From: Methylosinus sp. PW1
GTDB lineage: Bacteria; Pseudomonadota; Alphaproteobacteria; Rhizobiales; Beijerinckiaceae
Reading direction: 5' to 3'
DNA length: 64,000 bases
NCBI RefSeq assembly: GCF_000745215.1
Contig: NZ_JQNK01000009.1
Location: 1,364,001 to 1,428,000, forward strand
In this document: positions 17,483-28,819 of the stretch, piece by piece
How the letters are laid out: each line of letters begins with the position of its first letter
How positions within the stretch are numbered: position 1 is the stretch's first letter
The notes under the pieces: model-generated
What the model saw: the letters and a program-made list of their open reading frames with translations, nothing else
Databases searched by the model: none
What the model was told of the DNA's origin: nothing
Program-made: the position numbers and the translations under genes

Positions 17483-18175
17483 TCAAGTGCATGCGGAGGC
17501 TTCCAGCGCGCCGAGCGAGGCCACGGCCTCCCATAATTCGTCGAAATGCGAGATCACACGGTCGGGGCCGAAGGACGAGACCGGGGTTTCGGTATAGCCG
17601 AAATCCACCGCGACCACGGGCACGCCGGCGTTTTTGGCCGTCGCTATGTCGGTCTGCGAATCGCCCACCATCACCGCCCGCGCCGCATGGCCGCCGGCTC
17701 TCTCGATCGTCAGCGTCAGCGCGCGCGCGTCGGGCTTGTGCGCAGGAAAAGTGTCGCGGCCGCAAATGGCGGCGAATCGCCCCGCCACGCCCAGGCGCTC
17801 GAGCAGCAGAACGGCCAGCTCCTCGGATTTATTGGTGCAGACGGCGAGCGCGAAGCCGGCCTCGGCGAATCGCTCCAGCGCCGCCTCCGCGCCGGGGAAG
17901 AGCCGCGTCTCGACGGCGATTCGCTCACGATAATGGGCGATGAAATCGGGAAACAGCGCCTCGACCCGCTCCGGCGGGAGCGGCGCGCCCGTGGCCGCGA
18001 AGCCGCGCTCGATCATCGCCCGCGCGCCCGCCCCGGCCAGCGTGCGCACGGCGGAGAGCGGCACGGGCGCGCGGCCGTCGCGCTCCAGCAGCACGCCCAA
18101 GGTGGCGATGAGATCGCCGGCGGTGTCGGCCAGCGTGCCGTCGAGATCGAAGACCAGAGTCGGCGCGCCGACCAT
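17483..18175 (-). CDS. gph: Phosphoglycolate phosphatase, HAD superfamily
   Basis: A 230-residue HAD phosphatase that removes 2-phosphoglycolate. Motif I is LVFDLDGTLADT (nucleophile D and acid D), motif II is AVCTNKSEE, and motif III/IV is HKPDARAL followed by VMVGDSQTDIATAKNAG. The cap domain lies between residues 20 and 85. Length and motifs fit Gph, though related sugar phosphatases share them. It reads toward the tRNA genes. Confidence 0.88.
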   Translation of the reverse strand: MVGAPTLVFDLDGTLADTAGDLIATLGVLLERDGRAPVPLSAVRTLAGAGARAMIERGFAATGAPLPPERVEALFPDFIAHYRERIAVETRLFPGAEAALERFAEAGFALAVCTNKSEELAVLLLERLGVAGRFAAICGRDTFPAHKPDARALTLTIERAGGHAARAVMVGDSQTDIATAKNAGVPVVAVDFGYTETPVSSFGPDRVISHFDELWEAVASLGALEASACT

Positions 18176-18263
18176 TCGCTGCCCCTACCCTATTCGGCGC
18201 CGTCTCGCGATTGCCGCATCGGCGTGTAGACTGCGCCCTGTGATTCGTCGAAGGAGTGTAACC

Positions 18264-18629
18264 TTGCGCGCAGCCATTCGTCTCCTCTCTCTCGGGGCCG
18301 CCCTGGCGGCGCCGGCGGCGCTCGCCGGCAATTACGAGTTTCTCGCCGCCCCGCAGACCGATCTCAACCGCGTCTTTCGCCTGGACCGCGCCAGCGGCGA
18401 GGTGGGGGCCTGCCAATATGGGCTGAAGGAGGGCGCGGCCGTCGGCGTGACGCTCTGCTATCCGCCGGGCGAGGGCGCCAAGGCCGGGCAGTTCAGCGAA
18501 TATGCGCTGATCGCCTCCCGCCATACGGGCGAGGGCGGCGTGTTCCGCGTCGATCTGCGCTCGGGACAGATGTCGATCTGCTTCGTCTTGAACGAGAGCT
18601 CGGTGGTCTGCACGCCGCCGGCGAAATAG
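18264..18629 (+). CDS. Small secreted protein with two internal repeats, unknown function
   Basis: A 121-residue protein with a signal peptide (RAAIRLLSLGAALAAPAALA). The start is TTG at 18264, chosen because AAGGAGTG lies 7 bases upstream and the signal peptide begins there; no ATG is available. The mature part holds two similar units, NRVFRLDRASGEVGACQYG and GGVFRVDLRSGQMSICFVL, each a beta-hairpin-like V-F-R-x-D-x-x-S-G motif, and four cysteines that could form two disulfides. Unknown function. Confidence 0.7.
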   Translation: MRAAIRLLSLGAALAAPAALAGNYEFLAAPQTDLNRVFRLDRASGEVGACQYGLKEGAAVGVTLCYPPGEGAKAGQFSEYALIASRHTGEGGVFRVDLRSGQMSICFVLNESSVVCTPPAK

Positions 18630-18650
18630 CGAGACCCCGAATAGGAGACA

Positions 18651-18668
18651 GCGAGCGCGAAGGCTCGC
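18651..18668. repeat. Fragment of the 58-bp palindrome family
   Basis: GCGAGC-GCGAAG-GCTCGC followed by TTTCG matches one arm of the 58-bp element. It lies between two convergent genes and could serve as a two-way terminator hairpin. Confidence 0.5.
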
Positions 18669-18678
18669 TTTCGTCCAA

Positions 18679-19776
18679 TCAGTTGTTGAAGCGGAAATGC
18701 AGCACGTCGCCGTCGGCGACGACATAGTCCTTGCCCTCGAGCCGGAACTTGCCCGCCTCGCGCGCGCCCGCCTCGCCGCGCAGCGCGACATAATCCTCAT
18801 AGGCGATCGTCTCGGCGCGGATGAAGCCCTTCTCGAAATCGGTATGGATCACCGCCGCCGCCTGCGGCGCGCGCGTGCCCTGCTCGATCGTCCAGGCGCG
18901 CGCCTCCTTGGGCCCAACGGTGAAATAGGTCACGAGCCGCAGCAGCGTATAGCCGGCGCGGATGACGCGGTTGAGGCCCGGCTCCTCCAGCCCGACCGCC
19001 TCGAGATAGTCCTTCTGCTCCTCGGCCGGCAGCACGGCGATCTCGCTCTCGATCTTGGCCGAGACGACGACGCTCGCCGCGCCCTCCTCGCGCGCCCGCG
19101 CGGCGACTTTCTGCGAGAAGGAATTGCCCTCCGCCGCGGCGCCTTCCTCGACATTGCAGACATAGAGAACGGGCTTGGACGACAAGAGGCCGAGACCCGC
19201 GAGCGCGCCGCGCTCCTCCGGCGCGATAACAACGAGGCGAGCGGGACGGCCGTCGCGCACCAGATCGAGGCAGCGGCGCATCAGATCGAGCAGCTCCTTG
19301 GCGTCCTTGTCGCCGCCCTTGGCCTTCTTCTCGAGCGGGAGGACGCGCTTTTCCAGGCTCTCGAGATCGGCGAGCATCAGCTCGGTCTCGATCGTCTCTA
19401 TGTCGCGGATCGGATCGACGTCGCCCTCGACATGGGTGATGTCGCCGTCCTCGAAGCAGCGCACCACATGGGCGATGGCGTCGCATTCGCGAATATTGGC
19501 CAAGAACTGATTGCCGAGCCCCTCGCCCTTGGAGGCGCCGCGCACGAGCCCGGCTATGTCCACGAAGGTGAGGCGCGTCGGGATGATCTGCTTGGAGCCG
19601 GCGATCTCGCAGAGCTTTTCGAGCCGCGGATCGGGCACGGCGACGTCGCCGACATTGGGCTCGATCGTGCAGAAGGGGTAATTGGCCGCCTGCGCCGCCG
19701 CCGTCTGCGTCAGCGCGTTGAAGAGGGTCGACTTGCCGACATTCGGCAGGCCGACGATTCCACATTTGAAGCCCAT
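18679..19776 (-). CDS. ychF: Redox/ribosome-associated GTPase (ATPase) YchF
   Basis: A 365-residue Obg-family protein. G1 is [19 protein letters not shown], the switch is [21 protein letters not shown], and the unusual NxxE in place of NKxD (LYVCNVEEG) fits ATP preference. The C-terminal TGS domain ends with [20 protein letters not shown]. Length and motifs are normal. It acts at the ribosome and in the oxidative stress response in other bacteria. Convergent with the small secreted protein gene. Confidence 0.95.
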   Translation of the reverse strand: MGFKCGIVGLPNVGKSTLFNALTQTAAAQAANYPFCTIEPNVGDVAVPDPRLEKLCEIAGSKQIIPTRLTFVDIAGLVRGASKGEGLGNQFLANIRECDAIAHVVRCFEDGDITHVEGDVDPIRDIETIETELMLADLESLEKRVLPLEKKAKGGDKDAKELLDLMRRCLDLVRDGRPARLVVIAPEERGALAGLGLLSSKPVLYVCNVEEGAAAEGNSFSQKVAARAREEGAASVVVSAKIESEIAVLPAEEQKDYLEAVGLEEPGLNRVIRAGYTLLRLVTYFTVGPKEARAWTIEQGTRAPQAAAVIHTDFEKGFIRAETIAYEDYVALRGEAGAREAGKFRLEGKDYVVADGDVLHFRFNN

Positions 19777-19885
19777 GGCGTCCCGTTTCCTCGCGCAATC
19801 TCGCTGCGGCGCGGTATGGGCGGGACCGGCGCAAAAGGCAAGGGGCGCGCGAAAACAGGGGCGCGCGAGCGCGCCCCCGCCTCCT

Positions 19886-21769
19886 TCAGTAGTTCAGCGT
19901 CGTTCCGGCGATGTGGAAGGTCACGAAGACATAGGCGATCATCAAGGCGCTCGCCGCCAGCGCGCTCTGATGGAGGCGCGTCCAGGCCCCGCCGACGCGC
20001 CGGCGCCAGGAGACCGAGGCCGCGTAGAGGGCGATCGCCGCCCCCGCCACGCCGAGCCAAGCCAGAGCGTAAATGGCGATCAGCGCCGGATCGAGCGCGT
20101 CGTTCATCACGCTCGGTTCTGTTCTCGCAAAGAGCGCGATCAAAGCCGCGACGACCAGAAGATCGGCGAGAAGCGCGAGCCTCGCGGCGGCGAGGAGCCG
20201 GCGATCGCCCGCCGCCAATGGGGCGGGCCGCCTCCGCCAGCGCCGCCACAGCGCGGCGGCGGGCCAGGCCGCGAGCGAGAGAAGGGCGAAGGCGAGGCTG
20301 GCCAGGAGAGCGGGCGCGATCCAGCGCGCGTCGAGGCGCCAGGGAACGCGCTGCCAGCGCATAGCGATCATGTCGAAGTAAGGCGGCTCGCCGAGGACCG
20401 CCGCGAGCCGCATGCCGCCCGGCCCCTCGAACACATTGTCGCCGGCCGGCTTCATCGCGCGGCTCTCGCCGAACGGCCATGCGGCCGAGGACATGCGGAG
20501 CCCGCCATCCGGCTCGACGCGAACGACGATTTGCGACAGCAGAGCCGAAGCCCGCAAGAAGCTCGAATCGGCGCGTCGGGTGGACTGATAGACGCCCTCG
20601 AGACGCCGGTCGGCCGGGCCGGCGGCGAGCTGCGGCGCCTTCGCCTGCGGCAGCAAGCGCTCGGCGATGGCCCGCGCAATGTCCGGCGCCTCCTTCTGAT
20701 CGCTGAAGCCGTCGCGCGAGACGAACACGCCGAGCCCCTGGTCGCGGAACAGCTCCAGATCGCTGATGAAGGCCAAGGTGCCGCCGCCGTGGCCCACGGC
20801 CTCCGCGCCGCCGAGGCGACGGCCGAAGAAGACGAGGCCGAGCCAGCCCGCCGCCGTCGGCTCATGCGGCGTAAGCATCTCCCGCAGCCGCGCCGCCGGC
20901 AGGATGCGCGCGCCGTCGAGCTCGCCGTCATTCAGCAGCGCTCGCATGAAACGGCCCATATCCTCGCCGGTCGCGGAGAGCGCCCCGGCGGGAGCGGCGT
21001 GGATGGTCTCGAAAAAGCCGAGCGGCTTGCCGCGTTCGCGGTAGCCCTTCGCCGCCAGGGGCGCGAGCGTTTCCGGCAGAGGCTGGCGGAAGCTGCTGCG
21101 CACCATGCGCAGCGGCGCGAGAATGTGGCGCTCGACATATTCCGCATAGCTCTCGCCGGAGACGCGCTCGACGACCAGGCCGGCGAGCGCGAATCCGTAA
21201 TTGGAATAGGCCGGAACATCGCCCTGCGGAAAAAGCCGCGGCGGCAGCGATTTTTCGACCCAGGCGGCGAGCGGCATGGGCTCTCCGCCGGCAAAGAACA
21301 AATCCTTCCCATGCTCCTCGAAGCCGGCGCGATGGGTGAGCAAAAGACGCATCGTCACCGGCTTTCCGCCCGGCGGAGTCGGTATCGCGAAGCCGACATA
21401 GTCGGAGACGTCGCGATCGAGATCGAGCTTTCCCTGATCGACGAGCTGCATCGCCGCTATGCCGGTGAAAAGCTTGGAGATGGAGCCCGGACGCGCCAGC
21501 GTGCGATCCGCGGAGAAGGGACGGCCCGCCTCCTTGTCTGCGAGACCATAGCCTTTGGCGAAGATCGGGCCGTCGCGACCGACCACAACAACAACGGCGC
21601 CGGCGCCGCCATGGTCGACCCATTCCGTCATGAGCGGATCGACGACCCCGGCGATATCGCTCTCCGAGAGGGCGGCCGGCTCGGCCGCGCCGCCGAGACA
21701 GGCCACGAAGAAAAAGGCGATGGCGAACGAAAAAAATCGCGCGATACGTGCGAGACGAAAACACCGCAT
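19886..21769 (-). CDS. Serine hydrolase (beta-lactamase/penicillin-binding fold) with C-terminal membrane helices
   Basis: 627 residues. A signal sequence or membrane anchor (residues 1-30, RFFSFAIAFFFVACLGGAA) leads into a class C beta-lactamase-like domain with S-x-x-K in GSISKLFTG, Y-x-N in YSNYGFALAG and the third box GHGGGTLAF. About 160 residues of linker follow, then four hydrophobic segments (about residues 465-625). Such proteins can act as esterases or peptidases on cell-wall or D-amino-acid substrates; the substrate here is unknown. ATG 21769 is preceded by AAGGGA at good spacing; an ATG at 21799 is the alternative. Diverges from the L,D-transpeptidase. Confidence 0.85.
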   Translation of the reverse strand: MRCFRLARIARFFSFAIAFFFVACLGGAAEPAALSESDIAGVVDPLMTEWVDHGGAGAVVVVVGRDGPIFAKGYGLADKEAGRPFSADRTLARPGSISKLFTGIAAMQLVDQGKLDLDRDVSDYVGFAIPTPPGGKPVTMRLLLTHRAGFEEHGKDLFFAGGEPMPLAAWVEKSLPPRLFPQGDVPAYSNYGFALAGLVVERVSGESYAEYVERHILAPLRMVRSSFRQPLPETLAPLAAKGYRERGKPLGFFETIHAAPAGALSATGEDMGRFMRALLNDGELDGARILPAARLREMLTPHEPTAAGWLGLVFFGRRLGGAEAVGHGGGTLAFISDLELFRDQGLGVFVSRDGFSDQKEAPDIARAIAERLLPQAKAPQLAAGPADRRLEGVYQSTRRADSSFLRASALLSQIVVRVEPDGGLRMSSAAWPFGESRAMKPAGDNVFEGPGGMRLAAVLGEPPYFDMIAMRWQRVPWRLDARWIAPALLASLAFALLSLAAWPAAALWRRWRRRPAPLAAGDRRLLAAARLALLADLLVVAALIALFARTEPSVMNDALDPALIAIYALAWLGVAGAAIALYAASVSWRRRVGGAWTRLHQSALAASALMIAYVFVTFHIAGTTLNY

Positions 21770-21897
21770 TTCGAAAATTCCCTTCTCGGAAAGGCGCATC
21801 GCCGGCGCGCGGGTTGACCGCGAGCCCCGCAAGGCGGAAAAGCTCCGACGAGAGCAGCGTCGGCGACTTTTCGGGCGCGATTCTGGCGCGGAACGAT

Positions 21898-23283
21898 ATG
21901 CGAAACAAGTTACGGATCGGACAGGCTCGTCGCGCGATAGCGACATTCGCGGCGGCGGGATTGCTCGCCGCGCCGCTCTTTCCCGCGCTGGCGCAGACGG
22001 CCGCAGAGCCTTCGGCTCCTCCGGCCGCTCCTGCCGCGCCGGCGCCGGTCCCGGCGGCTCAAGCCCCGGCTCCTGCTCCTGCCTCTGCGCCCGCCGGCCC
22101 GGCCGAGCCCGGAGCAGCGCCGACGGCGGCCCCGCAGACGGCCGCCGCGCCCAAGCCGAAACCAAAGCCGAAGCCCAAGCCCGCGCCGCCGCGCGAGATG
22201 GCGCTCTCCGACGATCCGACCCCTGCGCTGCAGCCTGAGACCTTCTTCGCCACCTCGCTCGCCTCCGAGCGCTATGCTGCCATCGCCGACGCCGGCGGCT
22301 GGCCCAAGGTGGGCGCGCCATTGCAGCCCGGAGCGCGCGGCAAGGCGGTGGCGGCGCTGCGCAAGCGCCTTGCCGCCGAGGGCGATCTGCCGACGGAAGC
22401 CGCCGGCGGCGAGGCCTGGGACGCGGCGCTCACCCAGGCGGTGAGACATTTTCAATTCCGCATGGGGCTGAGGCAGACCGGCGTCGTCGCCGGCGCGACG
22501 CTGCGCGAATTGGACATTCCGGCCTCGGTGCGTTTCCGCCAGCTGGCCTCCTCGGCGCAGCGGCTCGCCGGCAATGATTTCCCCTTCGGCCCACGCTATA
22601 TTGTCGTCAACATCCCCTCCGCCGCCGTCGACGCCGTGGAGAACGGCCATGTCGCACGGCGCTATACGGCGATCGTCGGCGATGTCGAGCATCCCTCGCC
22701 CGAGGTCGAGGCGAAGATCGGCGCGGTCAATCTCAATCCCACATGGACAGTCCCGGTCTCGATCATCAAGAACGAGATCATGCCCAAGATGCAGAAGGAC
22801 CCGTCCTATCTCGCCAAGGCGCGCATTCGCGTCTTCGACAATCACGGGACCGAGGTGGAGCCGAAATCCATCAATTGGGCCAGCGAGCGCGCCGTCAATT
22901 ACACGCTGCGCCAGGACAGCGGCGCGCAGAACTCGCTCGGCTCGATCCGCATCGCAATGCCCAACAAGCACGCCGTCTATATGCACGACACGCCGAGCAA
23001 GCGGCTCTTCGCCAGCGACTACCGCTTTCTCTCGCATGGCTGCGTGCGCGTCGAGGGCGTCTACGATCTCGCCGCCTGGCTGCTGGAGGGAGCGCCGGGA
23101 CAATGGGACAAGGCCGCGATCATGTCGAAGATCGGCGGCGAGCGCCAGGACGTGAACCTGCCCAAGCCCGTGCCGGTCGTATGGGTGTATATGACCGGAT
23201 GGGCTTCCGCGAATGGCACGGTCCATTTCCGCAACGATATATATGGGGTCGACGCAGTGGGCGAAGCGCGCGGAGATCGCTGA
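21898..23283 (+). CDS. L,D-transpeptidase with peptidoglycan-binding domain (YkuD)
   Basis: A 461-residue exported enzyme. The signal peptide (about residues 1-35) is followed by a 75-residue Pro/Ala-rich linker with a KPKPKPKPK run, which can span the periplasm. A PG_binding_1 domain follows (KAVAALRKRLAAEGDLP ... AVRHFQFRMGLRQTG). The YkuD catalytic domain ends with SHGCVRVEG (C382 nucleophile, preceding His). It forms 3-3 cross-links or anchors proteins to peptidoglycan. ATG 21898 starts the signal peptide. Intergenic spacing to the divergent serine hydrolase is about 130 bp. Confidence 0.92.
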   Translation: MRNKLRIGQARRAIATFAAAGLLAAPLFPALAQTAAEPSAPPAAPAAPAPVPAAQAPAPAPASAPAGPAEPGAAPTAAPQTAAAPKPKPKPKPKPAPPREMALSDDPTPALQPETFFATSLASERYAAIADAGGWPKVGAPLQPGARGKAVAALRKRLAAEGDLPTEAAGGEAWDAALTQAVRHFQFRMGLRQTGVVAGATLRELDIPASVRFRQLASSAQRLAGNDFPFGPRYIVVNIPSAAVDAVENGHVARRYTAIVGDVEHPSPEVEAKIGAVNLNPTWTVPVSIIKNEIMPKMQKDPSYLAKARIRVFDNHGTEVEPKSINWASERAVNYTLRQDSGAQNSLGSIRIAMPNKHAVYMHDTPSKRLFASDYRFLSHGCVRVEGVYDLAAWLLEGAPGQWDKAAIMSKIGGERQDVNLPKPVPVVWVYMTGWASANGTVHFRNDIYGVDAVGEARGDR

Positions 23284-23311
23284 ATTCGCTCCAGACTTCG
23301 GAGGAATCGCG

Positions 23312-23530
23312 ATGCGCGCTTCGATTGCTTTCGTCGCGGCTCTGCTCGGCGCGCTCAGTGCGGCGCAGGCCGGCGAGCGCCCTTCCCGCCAGCCGCACCC
23401 GGCTCAGACCTATGTCGTCGTCCCGGTGCAATTCTGCGAGAAGATGTGCCCCGAGGACTTCGCGCCCTGCGATCCGATCTATTTCAAGACCGCCGATTCG
23501 CGCTGCGCGCAAGTGGGCGTCGGACGGTGA
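23312..23530 (+). CDS. Small secreted cysteine-containing protein
   Basis: 72 residues. Signal peptide RASIAFVAALLGALSAAQAG; the mature part of about 52 residues has four cysteines in the pattern C-x3-C-x6-C-x15-C (FCEKMCPEDFAPCDPIYF ... RCAQ). ATG 23312 has GGAGGAA 7 bases upstream. It lies 28 bp after the L,D-transpeptidase and may share its transcript. The cysteine pattern suggests a disulfide-stabilised or metal-binding periplasmic protein; function unknown. Confidence 0.7.
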   Translation: MRASIAFVAALLGALSAAQAGERPSRQPHPAQTYVVVPVQFCEKMCPEDFAPCDPIYFKTADSRCAQVGVGR

Positions 23531-23539
23531 GGCGCGACT

Positions 23540-23563
23540 CCTTCTCCCGCAAGCGGGAGAAGG
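23540..23563. repeat. CCTTCTCCCGC palindrome
   Basis: A perfect 10-bp stem, CCTTCTCCCGC / GCGGGAGAAGG, between two convergent genes. It belongs to the same class as 26543-26566 and 60053-60076 and probably works as a bidirectional terminator. Confidence 0.6.
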
Positions 23564-23568
23564 ATGCT

Positions 23569-24357
23569 CTAATCGTCCAATCCCCGCGCGCTCTCGTGCC
23601 AGCGTGAGAGGGCGAGACGCGACAGCGCCGTCAGCCCCGCATAAATGACGATTCCCGCCAGCGAGACCAACGCCAGCGCCGCGAACATGCGCGGAATGTC
23701 GAGCCTGTAGCCCGCCTCCGAAATGCGGAAGGCGAGGCCCGCCCCCTGCCCCGCCGCGCCGGCCGCGAGCTCCGCCGCTATCGCGCCGATGAGCGCGAGC
23801 CCGCCGCCGATGCGCAGCCCGGCGAAAAATTGCGGCAGCGCCGCCGGCGCGCGCAGATAAACGAGCTTGCGCCAGGGCGAGGCGCGATAGAGATCGAAAA
23901 GCTCGACCAATGAGCGATCGACCGAGGCGAGGCCGAGCGAGGTATTGGCGAGAATGGGGAAGAAGGCGACGAGAAAGGCGCAGACCAGCACCGCCTCGGC
24001 GGGGGCGAGATAGACCAGCAGCAGCGGCGCTATAGCGATGATGGGCGTCACCTGCAGCACAATGGCGAAGGGCATCAGCGCGCGCTCCATCCAGCGCGAG
24101 CGCGAGATGAGCAGAGCCAGAGCGACGCCGCCGATCGTCGCCAGCGCCAGCGCCTCCAGCGCCGTCGTCAGCGTGACGAGGAGGGCGGCGAAGAGAAGAT
24201 CCCTGTCCTTCACCAAAGTCTCGGCGATGAGGCTCGGCGCGGGCAGCACATAGGGTGGAATGGCCCAGAAGCGCACCGCCGCCTCCCAAGCGGCGAGCGC
24301 AGCGGCCAGCACGGCCAGCGGCGCCAATGTCTCGCGAAACGGGCTCGGCTGCGTCAT
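23569..24357 (-). CDS. ABC transporter permease (SsuC/TauC/ThiX type)
   Basis: A 262-residue BPD_transp_1 permease with six predicted hydrophobic segments and the EAA-type loop around LYRASPWRKLVYLRAPAALP that docks onto the ATPase. ATG 24357 overlaps the ATPase stop codon by four bases (ATGA), so the two are translationally coupled; the longer frame from 24408 overlaps the ATPase gene. Third gene of a substrate-binding protein-ATPase-permease operon. Confidence 0.9.
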   Translation of the reverse strand: MTQPSPFRETLAPLAVLAAALAAWEAAVRFWAIPPYVLPAPSLIAETLVKDRDLLFAALLVTLTTALEALALATIGGVALALLISRSRWMERALMPFAIVLQVTPIIAIAPLLLVYLAPAEAVLVCAFLVAFFPILANTSLGLASVDRSLVELFDLYRASPWRKLVYLRAPAALPQFFAGLRIGGGLALIGAIAAELAAGAAGQGAGLAFRISEAGYRLDIPRMFAALALVSLAGIVIYAGLTALSRLALSRWHESARGLDD

Positions 24358-25127
24358 CGCAGCTCCTCCCCATAGGCGCTGCGCAGAGCGGCGGAAGCGC
24401 GCCGGCAATATTGCGCGAATGCGGGGCTGGCGCGGAATTCATCGTCGCGCGCGATATTCGCATCTATGTCGATCGCATCGACGATCGCGCCGCCGCGCGC
24501 AGAGAGCGCGAGAATGCGCGTCGAGAGATAGACGCTCTCATAGATGGAATGGGTGACGAAGACGATCGTGGTGTCGAGCCTTCGCTTCATCGCCAGGAGA
24601 TCGTCGCCGAGACGAAAGCGCGTCACCTCGTCGAGCGCGGCGAAGGGCTCGTCCATCAGCAGCAATTTCGGCCGCGTCACCAGGCCGCGCGCTATGGCGA
24701 CGCGCATCTTCATGCCGCCGGAGAGCTGGCGCGGCAACGCCGTCTCGAAATCGGCGAGGCCGACGAGCGCCAGCGTCTCGCGCACCAGCGGCGCGGCCGC
24801 CTCGCGCGTCTTGCTGGCGAGGCGCAGCGGCAGATAGACATTGGCGAAGACATCGGCCCAGGGCAGCAGCGTCGCCTCCTGAAACACGAAGCCGATGTTG
24901 TGCGCCGCGGCCGAGTCACGCCAATCGACGGCGCCGGCGCTCGGCGTCGCGAGGCCGGCGATGAGCCGCAGCGCCGTGGATTTGCCGCAGCCCGACGGGC
25001 CGAGCAAGGTCAGAAACTCGCCGTCGCGAAGATCGAGATGGAAATTCTCCAGCGCCGCGACGCCATTGGCGAAGCTCTTGCCGATCCCGCGCAGCGAGAC
25101 CAGAGGCTCCGCGGCGCCCATTGTCAC
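24354..25127 (-). CDS. ABC transporter ATP-binding protein (SsuB/TauB/ThiZ type)
   Basis: A 257-residue ATPase: Walker A LLGPSGCGKSTALRL, Q-loop GFVFQEATLLPW, signature RQLSGGMKMRVAIARG, Walker B LLLMDEPFAALDE and the switch FVTHSIYES. It energises import with the adjacent permease. The signature LSGGMKMR (with K in place of the usual Q) is common in this subfamily. Start overlaps the binding-protein gene stop by four bases. Confidence 0.92.
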   Translation of the reverse strand: MTMGAAEPLVSLRGIGKSFANGVAALENFHLDLRDGEFLTLLGPSGCGKSTALRLIAGLATPSAGAVDWRDSAAAHNIGFVFQEATLLPWADVFANVYLPLRLASKTREAAAPLVRETLALVGLADFETALPRQLSGGMKMRVAIARGLVTRPKLLLMDEPFAALDEVTRFRLGDDLLAMKRRLDTTIVFVTHSIYESVYLSTRILALSARGGAIVDAIDIDANIARDDEFRASPAFAQYCRRASAALRSAYGEELR

Positions 25128-26143
25128 TGCGCCCCCGCGGCATGCGAAGGCCGCAGCTCCAGCCCGACCTTCTTGTTCACGAAGCGCGTGGTGTAGCCCT
25201 GGGCGATGGGAAGATCGGCGGGGAAGACGCCGGCCTTGGCCATTTTGTCGAAGAAGCTGCGCACGCGGGCGTCGGTCATCGCGCCAATGCCGAGGCCGAG
25301 CGAATCGCCGGAATCGACAATGCCCCGCTCCTTCAGCTTCTCGACGGAATAGGCGAGCTGGCCCTCGGACATTTCGGGATTGTCCTTGCGGATGGCGGCG
25401 TTGGCGGCGCTATTGTCGCCGTAGATGTAATGATACCAGCCGATGATCGACGCGTCGACGAAACGCTGCACGAGATCGGCCTTGGCCTCGATCGTCTCCT
25501 TGCGCGTTTCGATCGTCGTCGAATAGCTGTCATAGCCGTAATCGGCGAGCAGAAACACATTGGGCGTGAAGCCGCCCTGACGCGCGATCTCGAAAGGCTC
25601 GGAGGTCAGATAGCCCTGCTGGATCGATTTCCTGTCGGCGAGGAAGGGCGCCGAGTTGAAGGTGTAGGGCTTGATCTTCTCTTCCTTGAAGCCATAGGCT
25701 TGGCGAAGCCATTGATAGACCGAGACGAGATTGTCATTGCCGACGAAAGCCGTCGCCTTGGGCAGATCCTCGAAACGATCGAAACCCTCGCCCGGATGCG
25801 ACATGAAGATGATCGGATCCTTCTGGAACATGCTGGCGACGGCGACGATGGGCGCCTTCTGCTGCACGGCGGAGAAGGTCTGGATGAGATTGGCGCCCAT
25901 GCAGAAATCGACGCGGCCGGCGGCGAGCAGCAGCCGCGCGTTGGACTGCGGGCCGCCCTGCAATATTGTGACGTCCAGGCCGTATTTGGCGTAAGTGCCG
26001 TCGACGAGGGCCTGATAAAAGCCGCCATGCTCGGCCTGCGCCCGCCAATTGGTGGCGAAGGAGACCTTGTCCAGCGCCAGCGCCGGAAGGGCGGCGAAGA
26101 AGAATGCCAAAGCCGCGATCTGTGCTGCGAAGCGTTTCGTCAT
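25124..26143 (-). CDS. ABC substrate-binding protein, NMT1/ThiY-like
   Basis: A 339-residue periplasmic protein. The signal peptide (KRFAAQIAALAFFFAALPALA) is followed by the NMT1 domain beginning FATNWRAQAEHGGFYQALVD and DVTILQGGPQSNARLL. The EHGGFYQA pattern resembles ThiY-type pyrimidine (thiamine precursor) binders more than sulfonate or nitrate binders, but the ligand is inference. ATG 26143 begins the signal peptide and has GAGG upstream. Upstream sequence contains a MITE and REP-like palindromes that leave little room for its promoter. Confidence 0.85.
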   Translation of the reverse strand: MTKRFAAQIAALAFFFAALPALALDKVSFATNWRAQAEHGGFYQALVDGTYAKYGLDVTILQGGPQSNARLLLAAGRVDFCMGANLIQTFSAVQQKAPIVAVASMFQKDPIIFMSHPGEGFDRFEDLPKATAFVGNDNLVSVYQWLRQAYGFKEEKIKPYTFNSAPFLADRKSIQQGYLTSEPFEIARQGGFTPNVFLLADYGYDSYSTTIETRKETIEAKADLVQRFVDASIIGWYHYIYGDNSAANAAIRKDNPEMSEGQLAYSVEKLKERGIVDSGDSLGLGIGAMTDARVRSFFDKMAKAGVFPADLPIAQGYTTRFVNKKVGLELRPSHAAGAQ

Positions 26144-26185
26144 CGATTGCCTCACCTCGATTTTTTCAACGATCTTCGGGTTCTC

Positions 26186-26566
26186 CCTTCTCCCACTCTG
26201 TGCACGGCTGTCCGGGGAAAGTTTTTCGGTTGTAAGCAGGGCGTTTGAGGACTCGCGCAGATTGCGAAATCTGTCTTCGAAGCGCTCTTCCGGCCTCTTT
26301 GGTCCGTTTTTCCATGAGACAGCCACCGCAAAGCGAGCGCTGAGAACCCATCTTTGGTTGAGAAACAGGCTCCAAAGACTCGCTTGCGTTGCGCCAAAAT
26401 TTTCCCCGGACAGCCGTGCACTCTGTGGGAGAAGGTGGCCTTGCAAAGCAGGGTCGGATGAGGGCTCGACCCACCGCAATGATCTTCGAATTTTTCTCGC
26501 CAACGCCGAGGGACCCTCATCCGACCTCGCTTCGCGAGGCCACCTTCTCCCGCGCGCGGGAGAAGG
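26186..26566. repeat. REP-like palindrome pair, left member split by a MITE
   Basis: The left palindrome CCTTCTCCCA (26186-26195) and TGGGAGAAGG (26426-26435) is split by the element at 26201-26420. The right palindrome CCTTCTCCCGC / GCGGGAGAAGG is at 26543-26566. Between them, CGGATGAGGG (about 26456) and CCCTCATCCG (about 26514) with flanking GGTGGCCTTGC and GCGAGGCCACC extend the symmetry, so the unsplit unit was one large inverted repeat of about 160 bp. Confidence 0.7.
26201..26420. mobile_element. 220-bp MITE-like element with 20-bp terminal inverted repeats
   Basis: Terminal inverted repeats TGCACGGCTGTCCGGGGAAA (26201-26220) and its exact complement (26401-26420) bound 180 bp with no supported gene. 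CTCTG occurs directly outside both ends (26196-26200 and 26421-26425), as a 5-bp target duplication would. The inside is visibly AT-richer than the genome. With no transposase, it would have to be moved by a related full-length element elsewhere. Confidence 0.8.
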
Positions 26567-26612
26567 GTGCGCCCTATGGCGATCCCCGTCCGAAAGGTCT
26601 ACCCTCTCCGCC

Positions 26613-28819
<2,207 letters not shown>

